Positions 46,645-61,543 of a DNA stretch of 64,000 bases are shown in pieces. Each line of letters begins with the position of its first letter. Position 1 is the stretch's first letter. The stretch is from Rothia dentocariosa ATCC 17931 (GTDB lineage: Bacteria; Actinomycetota; Actinomycetes; Actinomycetales; Micrococcaceae): assembly GCF_000164695.2 (NCBI RefSeq), contig NC_014643.1:930001-994000 (forward strand), read 5' to 3'. Below the pieces are notes generated by a model, which worked only from the letters and a program-made list of their open reading frames with translations, searched no databases and had not been told where the DNA came from. The translations under genes and the position numbers were made by a program.

Positions 46645-47685
46645 ATGTTACAGGTTCAGAATCTTACCAAGAGGTATGGTGATAAAACCGCTGTTAACGA
46701 TATGTCTTTTATCGTTCCCGACGGTAAAGTCACCGGTTTTTTGGGTCCCAATGGGGCAGGTAAATCGACCACGATGCGCATGCTGGTCGGACTCCATAAG
46801 CCCACCTCGGGCGAAGCCCTTGTGGACGGCAAAAATTATCAGTCCCTTAAATCTCCGCTCCATACGGTAGGAGCCCTCCTCGACGGGAAATCGGTACATC
46901 CGGGGCGCAGTGCACGCACGCACCTCATGTCTATTGCGCTTACCCACGGTATTTCGGCGAAACGTGTGGACGAAGTTATCGGCATGACCGGTCTAAGCCA
47001 AGTCGCTAAACGGAAGGTTGGCGGTTTTTCCCTCGGCATGAATCAGCGTTTAGGTATTGCCTCAGCAATTTTGGGCGATCCCCATAACGTTATTTTGGAT
47101 GAGCCGGTTAATGGTCTTGATCCCGAAGGCGTGGTGTGGGTTCGTCAGTTGGCAAAGTATTTGGCATCCGAAGGTCGGGCGGTGCTGATTTCTTCGCACC
47201 TCATGAGCGAGATGGCACAGACCGCTGACGATCTCATTATTATTGGGCGCGGTCGCCTGCTGGAACACACGTCTATTGATGAACTTATCTCGCGAGTAGG
47301 CGGTCATAAAGTTCTGGTTCGTACCGATGAACGTGACCTTTTCGCTTCACTCCTTGCAGAACGGTCGCTTCCTTTCGAGGCGGTCGATACCGATGGTTTG
47401 TTGGTTTCGGCTGATGCTCGTGACCTGGGTGAACTCGCTTTGCGTGAGCAAATTTTGCTCTATGAGCTGGCACCTCATGAAGCGACTCTTGAGGATGTTT
47501 ACCTTGAAATTACACGTTCAGAGGTTGAATATGTCTCTGACGAGCTTCCCGGTGCTGGTGCTGTAGTCGCAGGTTCTTCGGCACCGAATGCACCGGCAGC
47601 CGATCCTCAACTGCAACCGGTGGTTAGTTCTCCAGAGCACAGCTTTATCGATGAAACCCAGCAGGAGAATGGGAGGAACATATAA
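46645..47685 (+). CDS. ABC transporter ATP-binding protein
   Basis: A 346-residue ATPase of the exporter type used with ABC-2 permeases (antibiotic or lantibiotic resistance, BcrA-like). Walker [20 protein letters not shown], signature [16 protein letters not shown], Walker [16 protein letters not shown]. The C-terminal 50 residues beyond the standard fold are Ala/Pro/Gln-rich. The permease begins at the base after the stop (TAAATG), so the two are coupled. The cargo is unknown. Confidence 0.92.
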
Positions 47686-48573
47686 ATGAGTACTCAAACC
47701 TACGCTACTAAAAATGCGCCTGCACCGGTTACTCATAACCTATCATTCCTGGGTGTGCTCCGCTCAGAATGGTTAAAGATGCGCTCCCTACGTTCTCAGC
47801 AGGTTCTCTTCATCATTACGGTAGTGCTGATTTTAGGACTCGCAATGCTGCTGGCTCCTGTTTTTAACGAACAATTGGCACAGTATGAGAAAGATGTGAG
47901 TACATCGCAGATTGTGAATGGGCAATCAGTCAACGGTTCCGAGATCATTGACCAGATGAAGAGCGCATCGTACTCTATCGGAGTTGTAGGCGCTTCATTG
48001 GGAGGCATTATTCTTTCTTCCATGGCGACGGTATTTATTGCATCTGAATATGCCACGGGTGCCATGCAAACAAGTCAGCTAGCAGTACCGCGTCGTTCTC
48101 TTTTATATTCTGCTAAAGCCCTTGTGGTGACGGTGGTAGCTTTTGTCGTAGGAACCTTGAGCGGTATCTTGGCATTCTTCTTAGGTCAGATGATACTCAC
48201 GGAAAAGCTACGAGTCTCTTTCGATGGTGAAGTACTTCGAATCGCTCTTCTTCTTGGACTGTATCTTGTGGTACTTGCTTGGATGGGATTCGGGTTTGGT
48301 GCTCTCCTCCGTAATAGTGCCGGAGCTATTGTTCTTACAGTCGTTCTGCTTTTTGTGGTGACAATAGTTCTTAGTTTCTTCAGGTCTGCTGAGTGGGCAA
48401 GCGATGTTTCCAAGTATCTACCTGTCCATCTGGGCGAAAATATGTTGGTCTACGATACTGATAAGTTTAAAGATCCCAGCTACGAAGTCCGCTGTATCCT
48501 CTTCACCCTGTGGGGTTTTGTACCCTTGGTACTTGGCTGGATTCGCTTCAAATTCAACGATATGAAGTCTTAG
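47686..48573 (+). CDS. ABC-2 type permease
   Basis: A 295-residue membrane protein with six TM segments: one near the N-terminus (about 38-60), a large extracellular loop, then a cluster at about 105-275. The opening [18 protein letters not shown] is typical for permeases paired with BcrA-like ATPases. Coupled to the ATPase gene; together they likely export a peptide, drug or lipid. Confidence 0.88.
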
Positions 48574-48598
48574 ATTTACGGCTCATCGGATAAGAGGA

Positions 48599-48639
48599 AG
48601 TGCCGCCTCCTGAACCCATACTGGCTGGGAGGCGGCACT
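48599..48639 (+). terminator. hairpin after the ABC operon
   Basis: AGTGCCGCCTCC and GGAGGCGGCACT pair perfectly over 17 nt, 25 bp after the permease stop. No T-tract is seen. Confidence 0.65.
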
Positions 48640-48692
48640 CGCTGTTACATCAAGGATCATTGTTGTGGGCTACTCTCGGTTAGGCTAGATAT

Positions 48693-49010
48693 ATGGCGAA
48701 AAAATCTTTCAATCACCTTCCCCCCAGCACTCAGCTTTTGCGGGTCGGCATCATCTTCGAGGCAGTAAGTGTTGTACTTGTGATACTTGCCTTTATTCCT
48801 TTTCCCTCGCTCATGGTGAATGCCATCCTGTTTTATATCACGATAATCGTGGGTAGTTTTACCTCTGTGATCGCCTTTATCTGTGCCATAGTGGGGCTTA
48901 TTCGGTTTGTGCGCCATCGCATCGCAAATATTGTATTGGCGGCGGTATCGGTGCTGATAAACCCGGTGACCGTGGTTTTGGCTGATGCTCTTCTGAACTC
49001 TAACGGCTAA
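48693..49010 (+). CDS. small membrane protein, three TM segments
   Basis: A 105-residue hydrophobic protein with segments at about residues 17-37, 42-68 and 80-100 and few charges. The start is MAKKSFNHLPPSTQLLRVG. No family recognised; it may be linked to the preceding exporter but has a hairpin before it. Confidence 0.6.
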   Translation: MAKKSFNHLPPSTQLLRVGIIFEAVSVVLVILAFIPFPSLMVNAILFYITIIVGSFTSVIAFICAIVGLIRFVRHRIANIVLAAVSVLINPVTVVLADALLNSNG

Positions 49011-49124
49011 ATTACTGTCGCGTGGGGATTGCGCTCTTCCCAGTATTTCTTGCGGGGACTTTCAGGTGTTTTTCAGCCAAACCCCAAGGTTCCTCAAGGT
49101 AACTACGGTTAACTAGAGGTGTTG

Positions 49125-49228
49125 GTTCGAGAGGACTGCGATGTGAATGTGTGTGTTTCAGAGAGCGAATACGCTCTCGTGGAACTGAAAAGCGAGGCTA
49201 CACAGTAGCCTCGCTTTTCAGTTTTAAA
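49125..49228 (+). ncRNA. candidate small RNA A
   Basis: A 713-bp gap without genes holds two similar units. This one starts at or before GTTCGAGAGGACT (49125-49137), then a GTGTGTG run, a GAGAGCG/CGCTCTC hairpin (49161-49178) and a terminator stem of 17 perfect pairs (49183-49199 with 49207-49223) followed by TTAAAAATTT. The layout is that of an independent sRNA. Promoter not clear. Confidence 0.5.
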
Positions 49229-49431
49229 AATTTCGCCTTCTTTCGGGCGGCTATTACAACCTCATGCACGGCACCGGATACAGCGTGTAATTCTCTGCGA
49301 TATATGCCCTGTAAGGAAGCTCTGACCCCTGGCCTTGTGTCTACAGCACACATGACTCCTCGTATTCACAGATATTCTCAAGGTTTAACTCACGAGGAAT
49401 AAAGGTTGACGGGTCATAGTTATGTCAGGTA

Positions 49432-49550
49432 GTTCGAGAGGACTATCTGAAAGTTGGACTTTCCTTAGCGGAAGTGGCTCTGATTTTCGTATGTATGTGT
49501 GTGTGATTGAGGCTGAGATCGAATCTTCGGGTTCGGTCTCAGTTTCGTTT
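49432..49550 (+). ncRNA. candidate small RNA B
   Basis: Begins with the same 13 bases GTTCGAGAGGACT (49432-49444) as candidate A, has a CTTTCC/GGAAG hairpin, then a similar ATGTATGTGTGTGTG run, and ends in a terminator CTGAGATCGAA/TTCGGTCTCAG (49513-49542, one wobble) followed by TTTCGTTT. A TTGACG at 49405-49410 lies about 20-25 bp upstream and may be the -35. Confidence 0.5.
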
Positions 49551-49723
49551 AATCCTTAGTCTGCATTCCGCACATAAAGCCACAGAAAACAACGGTTAGT
49601 GCCGGCGTGACAGGAGGTTTGCAAGATACAGCATAAGAAAAATGCGGCTACCTCATGATGGAGTGTAGAATTAGAGCATAAAAATCTTGCATATTAAATA
49701 CGAATTATCACAGGAGAGTTATC

Positions 49724-50524
49724 GTGCCTAAAACCCCGAACGTTCCCGGTACCGATCGTCCCGCCGAAAAAGCCGCCGGACACTGGCTGCTCGCCCAACT
49801 CGGTAAGAAAGTTCTTCGCCCCGGTGGGCGCGAAACTACAAACTGGCTGCTCAGCCGCGCGCTTGGTGGGCAGATCGACGTGGTTGAGTTTGCACCTGGA
49901 CTAGGCATTACGGCGCTCGAAATCGTCAAACGTAGCCCCAAGACCTACACCGGTGTAGACCTTGATCCAAAGGCGGCTGAAATCGTGCGCGGGCGCATCG
50001 GAGACAACCCCAGCTACACGGTCGTGAACGCCGGGGCGCAGGAGACCGGACTGCCTGATTCCAGCTATGACGTGGTGGTGGGCGAGGCTATGCTGACCAT
50101 GCAGACCGACAAGCACAAGCTGGAAATTATGCGCGAAGCGGCGCGCATCCTACGGCCGGGCGGCTACTACGCCATTCACGAGCTATCGCTAACCCCCGAC
50201 TACCTGCGCCCTGAGGTTCAAGAAGAAATTCAGAAGGACCTGGCACGAAGCATTCGCGTGAACGCACGCCCGCTTACGGTTGCCGAATGGACCCGCCTTG
50301 CCGAAGAAGCCGGGTTTGAGGTGTTAGACGTATATCAAACCGAGATGGCTCTTTTAGAACCCAAACGCATGATTGCCGATGAAGGGGTGGGCGGACTCGC
50401 CAAGATCATGTTCAACCTTGCACGCAAACCGCAGATTCGTGAGCGCGTGCTGGGTATGCGCAGTGTTTTCCGCCGTCACGCCGACCATATAGGCGCTATC
50501 GGTCTGGTTCTACGGAAGAAATAA
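49724..50524 (+). CDS. class I SAM-dependent methyltransferase
   Basis: A 266-residue methyltransferase. SAM motif I VVEFAPGLGITALEIV, motif II YTGVDLDPKAAEIV, then DVVVGEAMLTM and a post-motif LRPGGYYAIHEL. The start is a GTG after GGAGAG. It resembles UbiE/phospholipid-type methyltransferases; the substrate is unknown. A long hairpin follows. Confidence 0.85.
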   Translation: MPKTPNVPGTDRPAEKAAGHWLLAQLGKKVLRPGGRETTNWLLSRALGGQIDVVEFAPGLGITALEIVKRSPKTYTGVDLDPKAAEIVRGRIGDNPSYTVVNAGAQETGLPDSSYDVVVGEAMLTMQTDKHKLEIMREAARILRPGGYYAIHELSLTPDYLRPEVQEEIQKDLARSIRVNARPLTVAEWTRLAEEAGFEVLDVYQTEMALLEPKRMIADEGVGGLAKIMFNLARKPQIRERVLGMRSVFRRHADHIGAIGLVLRKK

Positions 50525-50543
50525 CTACGATTTGCGCGGTCAG

Positions 50544-50598
50544 AAAACGGAGCCTGAGTTTTCCCGATACAGTGGGAGGATTACTGAGGCTCCGTTTT
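50544..50598 (+). terminator. long-loop terminator
   Basis: AAAACGGAGCCT and AGGCTCCGTTTT pair perfectly over 31 nt; the second arm ends in TTTT. It follows the methyltransferase gene by 19 bp. Confidence 0.65.
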
Positions 50599-50665
50599 AC
50601 ACTAGATATATATGAGGCGTAGATCCCACTCAAGCATGTGTACGCCCCCCTCGCTGGAGAAGACA

Positions 50666-51871
50666 ATGAGCCGTATTCTTTTCTCTCCCGAAAGCTTTAA
50701 TATGGGTGAAACCACGCGCGGCATCGAAATAGCGCGTGTTGCCCAAGACCGAGGGTACAAAGTCCTCTTCCATATATACTCGCCCAAATACCGTGGGTTG
50801 CTGGAAAGCGCGCGGCTTCCCGTGCATCTTCGTGAACCCATCATGACTGATGCCGAAGCGAAACAACTCATGGCGCTTGACCAAGGCAGGGGAGTGCGGC
50901 ATCCCTTCACCACCGAGAAAGTACGCCAGAGGGTTACCGTAGAACTTGCGGCCATTCGTGACTTTAACGCAGATGCCGTGGTGATCGGCTCTAACCCAAC
51001 TATGCTGATCTCCGCGCGCATCGCCGGTGTACCTATTTTCTATGCGCGCCCTTACGCATATTCAACGACCTATTTTTCTGCGAAACCTGCCGGTGAAGCC
51101 CCCGCAGCACCGGGATGGTTACGCGCACTGGCTCGGACAATATCTTATAAACCAGCCTCGTTCACTCGTGTAGCCCGCGAACATGGAATCAAACTCCCGC
51201 GCCGTACCGTCGATATGTTCAGCGCTGACGTAAACCTTATCTGTTCTCTTTTTACCGAGCTGCGCGGCGATTCGTTAACAGCTCCAGATATCAGCGTGGG
51301 ACCTATCTACTACCGTGCTCCCGGTGAACTTCCGCAGATTGTTCGGGAACCTAAAAAGCGACCACTTATCTACGTGGGGATGGGCTCGTCCGGGTCTGCA
51401 CGCATCTTGGCGGCGGCGCTGCGGCAACTTTCAACGGCACCGGTAGATGTTCTGGTCGGTGATGGGGTGCTGTTAGCGGATGCTGATGCGCGCTCGCTGG
51501 GCGACAATATTCACCGTGCGGGAACTGTTCCGGCTCATCTGCTTGCCGGGCACATTGATGCCTCAATCACGCACGGTGGTGAAGGAACCGTGCAGACAGC
51601 GTGTCTGGCGGGGGTACCGTTTGCGGGTATCGCCATGCAGGCTGAGCAACGCTGGAATATTGAGGAATGTGTGCGGTACGGCAACGCCCTGCGCTTCGCG
51701 AAACATGATGTGCACCGAGGTCAGATGCACGGCATTCTGGATCGTTTACTTTCAGATGAGATCATGCGTGCCAAGGCCCGGCAGCTCAGCAAGGCAATGC
51801 GTGGCATGGACGGTCCAACCCGCGCCGTCGATGTGATTGAGGGCTATCTCAAAGACTGTAATCCTGCCTAA
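50666..51871 (+). CDS. glycosyltransferase, GT1/MGT type
   Basis: 401 residues from the ATG after GGAGAAG (an upstream ATG in frame at 50612 has no ribosome site). Two Rossmann-like halves: the N-terminus MSRILFSPESFNMGETTRGIEIARVAQDRGYKV is of the nucleotide-sugar type, and the C-terminal donor site is ASITHGGEGTVQTACLAGVPFAG with Gln-rich follow-up (MQAEQRWNIEECVRYG). These match UDP-glucosyl/glucuronosyl-type transferases. Acceptor unknown. The next gene begins 43 bp downstream. Confidence 0.85.
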   Translation: MSRILFSPESFNMGETTRGIEIARVAQDRGYKVLFHIYSPKYRGLLESARLPVHLREPIMTDAEAKQLMALDQGRGVRHPFTTEKVRQRVTVELAAIRDFNADAVVIGSNPTMLISARIAGVPIFYARPYAYSTTYFSAKPAGEAPAAPGWLRALARTISYKPASFTRVAREHGIKLPRRTVDMFSADVNLICSLFTELRGDSLTAPDISVGPIYYRAPGELPQIVREPKKRPLIYVGMGSSGSARILAAALRQLSTAPVDVLVGDGVLLADADARSLGDNIHRAGTVPAHLLAGHIDASITHGGEGTVQTACLAGVPFAGIAMQAEQRWNIEECVRYGNALRFAKHDVHRGQMHGILDRLLSDEIMRAKARQLSKAMRGMDGPTRAVDVIEGYLKDCNPA

Positions 51872-51914
51872 AGGGTGCGAAACTTTGTTCACAGAACCAC
51901 AGCGAGGTGAAACG

Positions 51915-52777
51915 ATGAATATTTTGGTTGTTGGAGCATCGGGCTATGTGGGGCGTCATATTGTGGAGCAGGCGCATCGTCGCGGGCATCGGGTGCGTGC
52001 TGTGGTGCGCGATAAGGCTCGGGCTGAGAGTGCCGGGGCGTGGGGTGCACCATCGCTGGCGGATAGGGTAGATGAATGGGCGGTTGGTGATGTAACCGAC
52101 CGTTCCTGGGCGGCAGGGGTGTGCGATGGCGTTGATGCGGTTATTTCGGCACTAGGGGTGACTCGGCAGAAGGCCGATCCCTGGGATATTGACTACCGTG
52201 CGAACCTAAATATATTGGAGTCTGCGCGCGCCCATGATGTCACACGTTTCTGCTATGTGAACGCCATACACGCCGAGTCGATTCGTTCGCAGCTCACGCG
52301 TGCGAAAACGGCTTTCGCGCAGGCATTGATCCAGTCGCCGCTGGCGCATCAGGTGGTGAGCCCGAGTGGATACTTCTCGGATATGAGCGCTATAGCGCAG
52401 ATGGCACGCCGGGCCGGGTGTATCTTCTGCGACCGCAAGGGCGGCTTAACCCCATTCACGGGGCGGATGTTGCCGCATACTGTCTTGATAAGGTGGAATC
52501 TGCTCAAGAAGGATCCTACGATATTGGTGGTCCCGAGGTTCTCTCGTGGCGCGAGGTAGCACAGTACGCTTTTGAGGCGGTGGGACGCCCCGCGAAGATC
52601 ACAGTTATCCCGCCCCGGTTAGCAGACGGTGTGATGAAGGTGATCGGCCTTATCAAACCGCGCGTGGCCGATACTTTATCGTTTATGCTGTGGGGCTTAA
52701 CGCATGATTGTGTGGGGGAGCCGACGGGAACGAATAGTCTTCGAGAGTTCTACCGGGAACAGACACAGAATTTATAA
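51915..52777 (+). pseudogene. NAD(P)-binding Rossmann epimerase/reductase, frameshifted
   Basis: From the ATG after GAGGTGAAACG the protein has MNILVVGASGYVGRHIVEQAHRRGH and runs to RAG near 52417, then turns to CIFCDRKGGLTPFTG. The expected sequence continues in another frame as VYLLRPQGRLNPIHGADVAAYCLDKV ... YDIGGPEVLSWREVAQYAFEAVG to 52777. One missing G in the GGGTG run near 52417 would restore about 287 residues. Relatives are NmrA/complex-I-39-kDa-like. A real frameshift or a homopolymer sequence error. Confidence 0.75.
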
Positions 52778-52888
52778 GGCGGTGTACATTTCAACAAGCG
52801 TTCATGAGAAACTAGCATAGAAGTTCTGCAGAAATTGCTTCTGGAACGCCATAAACATCGGATAAAAACGCGATTTTGAGGAAAAAGC

Positions 52889-54247
52889 ATGTCTGAAACT
52901 GCCATCGATTATGGTTCTCGCACCCTGCCGCACGATGATGTCGCGGAGCAGTCGGTGCTGGGCGGCATGATGCTCTCTAAAGACGCTATTGCCGATGTGG
53001 TAGAGACTCTGCATGCGGGAGATTTCTATAAGCCGCAGCATGAACTGATCTATGAGGCAATTATTTCTCTGTACGGTCACGGCAACCCCGCCGATGCGAT
53101 TACGGTAGCGGATGAGCTCAAGGGCCGCGGTGAACTCACACGAGTTGGCGGGGCAACATATTTGCATACGCTCATCGCTTCGGTTCCAACCGCTGCGAAT
53201 GCCCAGTATTATGCTGAGATCGTCAAGGAACACGCGGTTATGCGCCGTCTGGTAGAGGCTGGCACTAAGATCGCCCAGCTCGGTTACACGAGCGAGGGCG
53301 AGGTAGACTCGCTGGTTGATCAGGCACAATCTGAGATTTACGCAATTTCAGATGGCAACGCGAAAGAGGATTACGTTACCTTCTCAGATGCCTTAGAAGC
53401 CACGATGAACGAGATTGATGCGAACTCGAACCGTCCGGATGGCGTTTATGGCGTGCCCACGAGCTTTATTGAGTTTGATGAGCTCACCGGTGGTTTGCAT
53501 CCGGGGCAGATGATTGTGGTTGCCGCGCGTCCCGGCGTGGGTAAATCGACTTTGGCACTGGATATCGCTCGTTCTGCCGCGATTCATCATGATATGACGA
53601 CGGTCTTTTTCTCTTTGGAAATGGGTCGCACCGAGCTTGCAATGCGTGTGCTTTCGGCGGAGGGCCGCATTTCGATGGGCCGCCTCAAGAAGGGAGATCT
53701 TGACCAGGAGGGATGGACCAACCTGGCGACCCTGCAGGGGAAAATAACCGGTGCACCGCTTTTTATTGATGATTCGCCGAACATGACGCTCATGGAGATT
53801 CGTGCGAAATGCCGTCGTCTTAAGCAGCGCAATCAATTGCAGCTTGTGGTGCTGGACTACCTGCAGCTAATGAGCTCGGGTAAGAAAGTTGAGTCTCGTC
53901 AGCAAGAGGTCTCGGAGTTTTCCCGTAGTCTCAAACTTTTGGCGAAGGAACTTGAAGTTCCGGTCATTGCGCTCTCGCAGCTGAACCGTGGTTCGGAGCA
54001 GCGCACCGATAAGCGCCCGATGATCTCTGATCTGCGTGAATCCGGTTCGATTGAGCAGGATGCGGATATGGTGATTCTGCTGCATCGTGAGGATATGTAC
54101 AATCCCGATAGCGATCGTGTGGGCGAGGCAGACATGATTATTGCGAAGCATCGTGGCGGCCCAACGAAGACTATTCCCTTGGCATTTAGCGGTAAGTACT
54201 CGCGGTTTAATAACATGGCTTCTGAGACTCCACCGCAGCAGTATTAG
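52889..54247 (+). CDS. dnaB: replicative DNA helicase DnaB
   Basis: A 452-residue RecA-type helicase. The N-terminal helical domain LPHDDVAEQSVLGGMMLSKDAI, the ATPase with Walker A VVAARPGVGKSTLALDIAR, FFSLEMGRTELAMRVLSAE, Walker B LVVLDYLQLMS and the arginine region SQLNRGSEQRTDKRPMISDL. No intein, which some actinobacterial dnaB genes carry. It unwinds the fork as a hexamer; DciA is encoded in the same window. Confidence 0.96.
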   Translation: MSETAIDYGSRTLPHDDVAEQSVLGGMMLSKDAIADVVETLHAGDFYKPQHELIYEAIISLYGHGNPADAITVADELKGRGELTRVGGATYLHTLIASVPTAANAQYYAEIVKEHAVMRRLVEAGTKIAQLGYTSEGEVDSLVDQAQSEIYAISDGNAKEDYVTFSDALEATMNEIDANSNRPDGVYGVPTSFIEFDELTGGLHPGQMIVVAARPGVGKSTLALDIARSAAIHHDMTTVFFSLEMGRTELAMRVLSAEGRISMGRLKKGDLDQEGWTNLATLQGKITGAPLFIDDSPNMTLMEIRAKCRRLKQRNQLQLVVLDYLQLMSSGKKVESRQQEVSEFSRSLKLLAKELEVPVIALSQLNRGSEQRTDKRPMISDLRESGSIEQDADMVILLHREDMYNPDSDRVGEADMIIAKHRGGPTKTIPLAFSGKYSRFNNMASETPPQQY

Positions 54248-54420
54248 CGGAATCTAGCGCATTTGAACGTAAGAAAGGCGTTGCTTGACCGGTATTTTTA
54301 CCGGGAGGGCAGAGCCTTGAGTCTTTAAGAATTTTCGGAGTATAAGGAGTTTTCGTGAATGAGGTTTTCATGGAAGTAAACACCCAAAATATTGTGTGAC
54401 ACACTACATATTATTCTGGT

Positions 54421-54449
54421 TTGCAAAGCACGGAAAGCCTCTGTATAGT
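54421..54449 (+). promoter_or_regulatory. rRNA operon promoter P1
   Basis: TTGCAA (54421-54426), 17-bp spacer, TATAGT (54444-54449). About 650 bp before 16S. Confidence 0.75.
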
Positions 54450-54618
54450 TGTATGAGTCGCCGCGGCGAGCGGGGGTAAAAACCCCGAGATTATGCGGCA
54501 AAATCAACTATACACCGTATGACTTGAAGTTTATGTGTCACATTTGTGAGACGATTTCAAGAGTATGATGGCTTGAATGAATCTCAAGATTGTGTGATAT
54601 AAAACACAAAGTTTTAGC

Positions 54619-54647
54619 TTGTGTTTCTTTCTGGAAGCGAGTATAGT
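54619..54647 (+). promoter_or_regulatory. rRNA operon promoter P2
   Basis: TTGTGT (54619-54624), 17-bp spacer, TATAGT (54642-54647). The bases GTATAGTTGTAT around the -10 are the same as in P1, so the two promoters look duplicated. Confidence 0.72.
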
Positions 54648-54734
54648 TGTATAGGTTGTCACTCAAAATGGAGTGGCGATATCCCTGACCGACTGATGAT
54701 GACTCTGATGGTGTGTTGTTGTTGGTGTGGTGTG

Positions 54735-54747
54735 TTGTTTGAGAACT
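54735..54747 (+). promoter_or_regulatory. leader motif TTGTTTGAGAACT, likely antitermination/processing site
   Basis: The same 13 bases appear here in the 16S leader and at 56885-56897 in the 16S-23S spacer. In actinobacterial rRNA operons this element lies before each large rRNA and is thought to serve antitermination or RNase processing. Confidence 0.6.
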
Positions 54748-55102
54748 CAAGAGTGTGCTTTGTTCAATACGTTTTAGACACAACTGTGTGTTGTGTTGTG
54801 ATGATGTGTATTGGTGAAACGGGATGTTGTGACAGTGCACTGGTACCCCCTTTTTTTGGTGGGGTGTTGGTGTGCGGGGTTGATACCGTATATGTTTTTT
54901 GATCTTATTGAGGTCATGTTTTTTGGTGTGGTCTTGTAGTTCTGAAAATTTTGTTGTGGTGTCTGCTGGTTGGGACATTCGTGTGGGACAGGAAGCATGG
55001 GGTGCGTTGGTGTGCCTGGTGTTTTGTGTCCTTGTTTTTTGTTTTGTCAGTAGTTCATTGTTTTTTGAGAGTTATGGGATCATGCGTTTGCTTTTTGTTT
55101 TT

Positions 55103-60072
<4,970 letters not shown>

Positions 60073-60158
60073 ACTATGTTGTTTGTGGTGTTTGCGTTCG
60101 CTGTATAGTTTTGAAACAACAAACCTGAGGGTTTGTTAGTTAATTACATATGTATGGA

Positions 60159-60180
60159 AGAGACCCCGTGAGGGGTCTCT
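60159..60180 (+). terminator. rRNA operon terminator directly after 23S
   Basis: AGAGACCCC and GGGGTCTCT form a perfect 9-bp stem with a 4-nt loop, followed by TTTGTTTT. About 90 bp after the 23S end, with no 5S gene before it. Confidence 0.9.
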
Positions 60181-60332
60181 TTTGTTTTAACCACTGATTT
60201 GCATTCTCCTTGAGAGCTATCGGCTCTGCTGTGTTCTCATGGCGCGCGTTGGTGAATACTCTAAAGGCTAAGAAGACCTTATGAAATATAATCATCGGCG
60301 CATCAGGGCGTTGAAAATCTGTGAGAGCGCGT

Positions 60333-60794
60333 ATGCTTTCTTGTTATCTTAGGAGCATGGAGACTTTACAATCTGCCCCAGACCCGAAGGATTTGACGCT
60401 ATCGATAGATGAGAGGCGTGAACTTATCGTCTGGGCGGCAGATTGTATGTATCGGATACTGCCTATTTTCGAGAAGCAGTATCCTGCTGATCCTCGGCTT
60501 CAGCAGGGGCTTGCTGCGGTCGCTGAGTTCAACCGCGGTGCATTATCTGTTGGAACTATGCGTCAGCACGCTTTGCTCTGCCATGCTACGGCTCGCGACT
60601 GTGAGACCCCGTCTGCGCAAGCCGTAGCTAGAGCCTGCGGACATGCGATTGCCATAGCCCATATGGGTGCCCATGCACGCAATATTGAACGATATACTCG
60701 CAAAGTGCTTTCAGAAAAGCTTTTGACCAAAGAGCTCGAATGGCAACAGGCACATATTCCTTATCGATTCTTCAGCTATGTTTTTGCGCGCTAA
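60333..60794 (+). CDS. Imm5-like putative immunity protein
   Basis: About 153 residues. The helical pattern LSIDERRELIVWAADCMYRILPIFEKQYPADPRLQQGL and VARACGHAIAIAHMGAHARNIERYTRKVL is that of putative immunity proteins of the Imm5-like family, which protect against polymorphic toxins. No toxin gene is adjacent. The start is uncertain: ATG 60333 is given; ATG 60357 follows AGGAG too closely, and GTG 60321 is also in frame. Confidence 0.7.
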   Translation: MLSCYLRSMETLQSAPDPKDLTLSIDERRELIVWAADCMYRILPIFEKQYPADPRLQQGLAAVAEFNRGALSVGTMRQHALLCHATARDCETPSAQAVARACGHAIAIAHMGAHARNIERYTRKVLSEKLLTKELEWQQAHIPYRFFSYVFAR

Positions 60795-60980
60795 GCAGTG
60801 TTATATCCACCCACGTAGAATTTCGAAAGCCAGAGAAGTCCTATATACCGGTCTGTGATAGGTATGCCTGAGGCGTCATGACGGGAATACCAAGGCCTTG
60901 CACATACTTCTGAACGAGTTTATGGAACGTTTACTGCATCAAGTACCGACGAATACCTGTTCTCGCGTTAGAGTGAATGT

Positions 60981-61541
60981 ATGGAGTATCCGCTTTTTTC
61001 AGACCGACAGCAGGAACCTTATCTAGGAGAGGACACCTCAAAATACCGGACGGTGGCGCTCACCGCCGAGGTTAAGCTGCCTTTAGCGGAACTATGGCTG
61101 GCGTGCACCGAGTATATCCATCTGTGGTGGCCGCGGGAGCTTTTGCGGGACGAAGAAAGCTATCTGGAGCTTACGGATACAGTTCTTACCGAGGAAGACT
61201 CGCAGGGGTATGTAACAACCCTTGCTGAGGTAATCTACTATGAGCCCGAGGACGTGCTGGGCTTTTTGCCTCTGCCCGATACTAAACTGCATCAGCTTCT
61301 GCGTGATGACAGCGGGTTTAGCCTACTTTTCGATGAAGACGGCGCAGAATCTTCGCTTATGGAAATCACCTCTGGTTTAGCGAAACCCCGTGAACTTGCG
61401 GCTGAATACGACGAGCTGGGTGTTTATACGATCCAACGCTATGGCGCAGAACTTATTTTGAAGGCGTGTGCACGATTCTTTGGCGCTGAACTTCAAGCAG
61501 AGTCTCTTGTATCGGGTATGCTTGACAGTTATGAGCGCTAG
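60981..61541 (+). CDS. SRPBCC-like small protein, unknown
   Basis: A 186-residue soluble acidic protein. The segment YRTVALTAEVKLPLAELWLACTEYIHLWWPREL recalls the first strand and helix of SRPBCC/AHSA1-fold proteins, which bind hydrophobic ligands, with the rest alternating strands and a final helix. The match is structural and weak. The next frame starts 3 bp after its stop. Confidence 0.6.
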   Translation: MEYPLFSDRQQEPYLGEDTSKYRTVALTAEVKLPLAELWLACTEYIHLWWPRELLRDEESYLELTDTVLTEEDSQGYVTTLAEVIYYEPEDVLGFLPLPDTKLHQLLRDDSGFSLLFDEDGAESSLMEITSGLAKPRELAAEYDELGVYTIQRYGAELILKACARFFGAELQAESLVSGMLDSYER

Positions 61542-61543
61542 GT

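Larger units (their letters stand above)
54248..55102 (+). other. rRNA operon leader region
   Basis: 855 bp between dnaB and 16S. It holds two promoters, the GAGAACT motif and long GT-rich stretches (from 54,700 to 55,090) that probably form the pre-16S processing stem with the spacer after 16S. A few frames above 60 codons are present but are GT-repeat artefacts. Confidence 0.7.

Noticed and set aside
49151..49402. 83-codon frame spanning the first sRNA terminator
   Set aside because: It crosses a strong terminator hairpin and has no ribosome site or domain.
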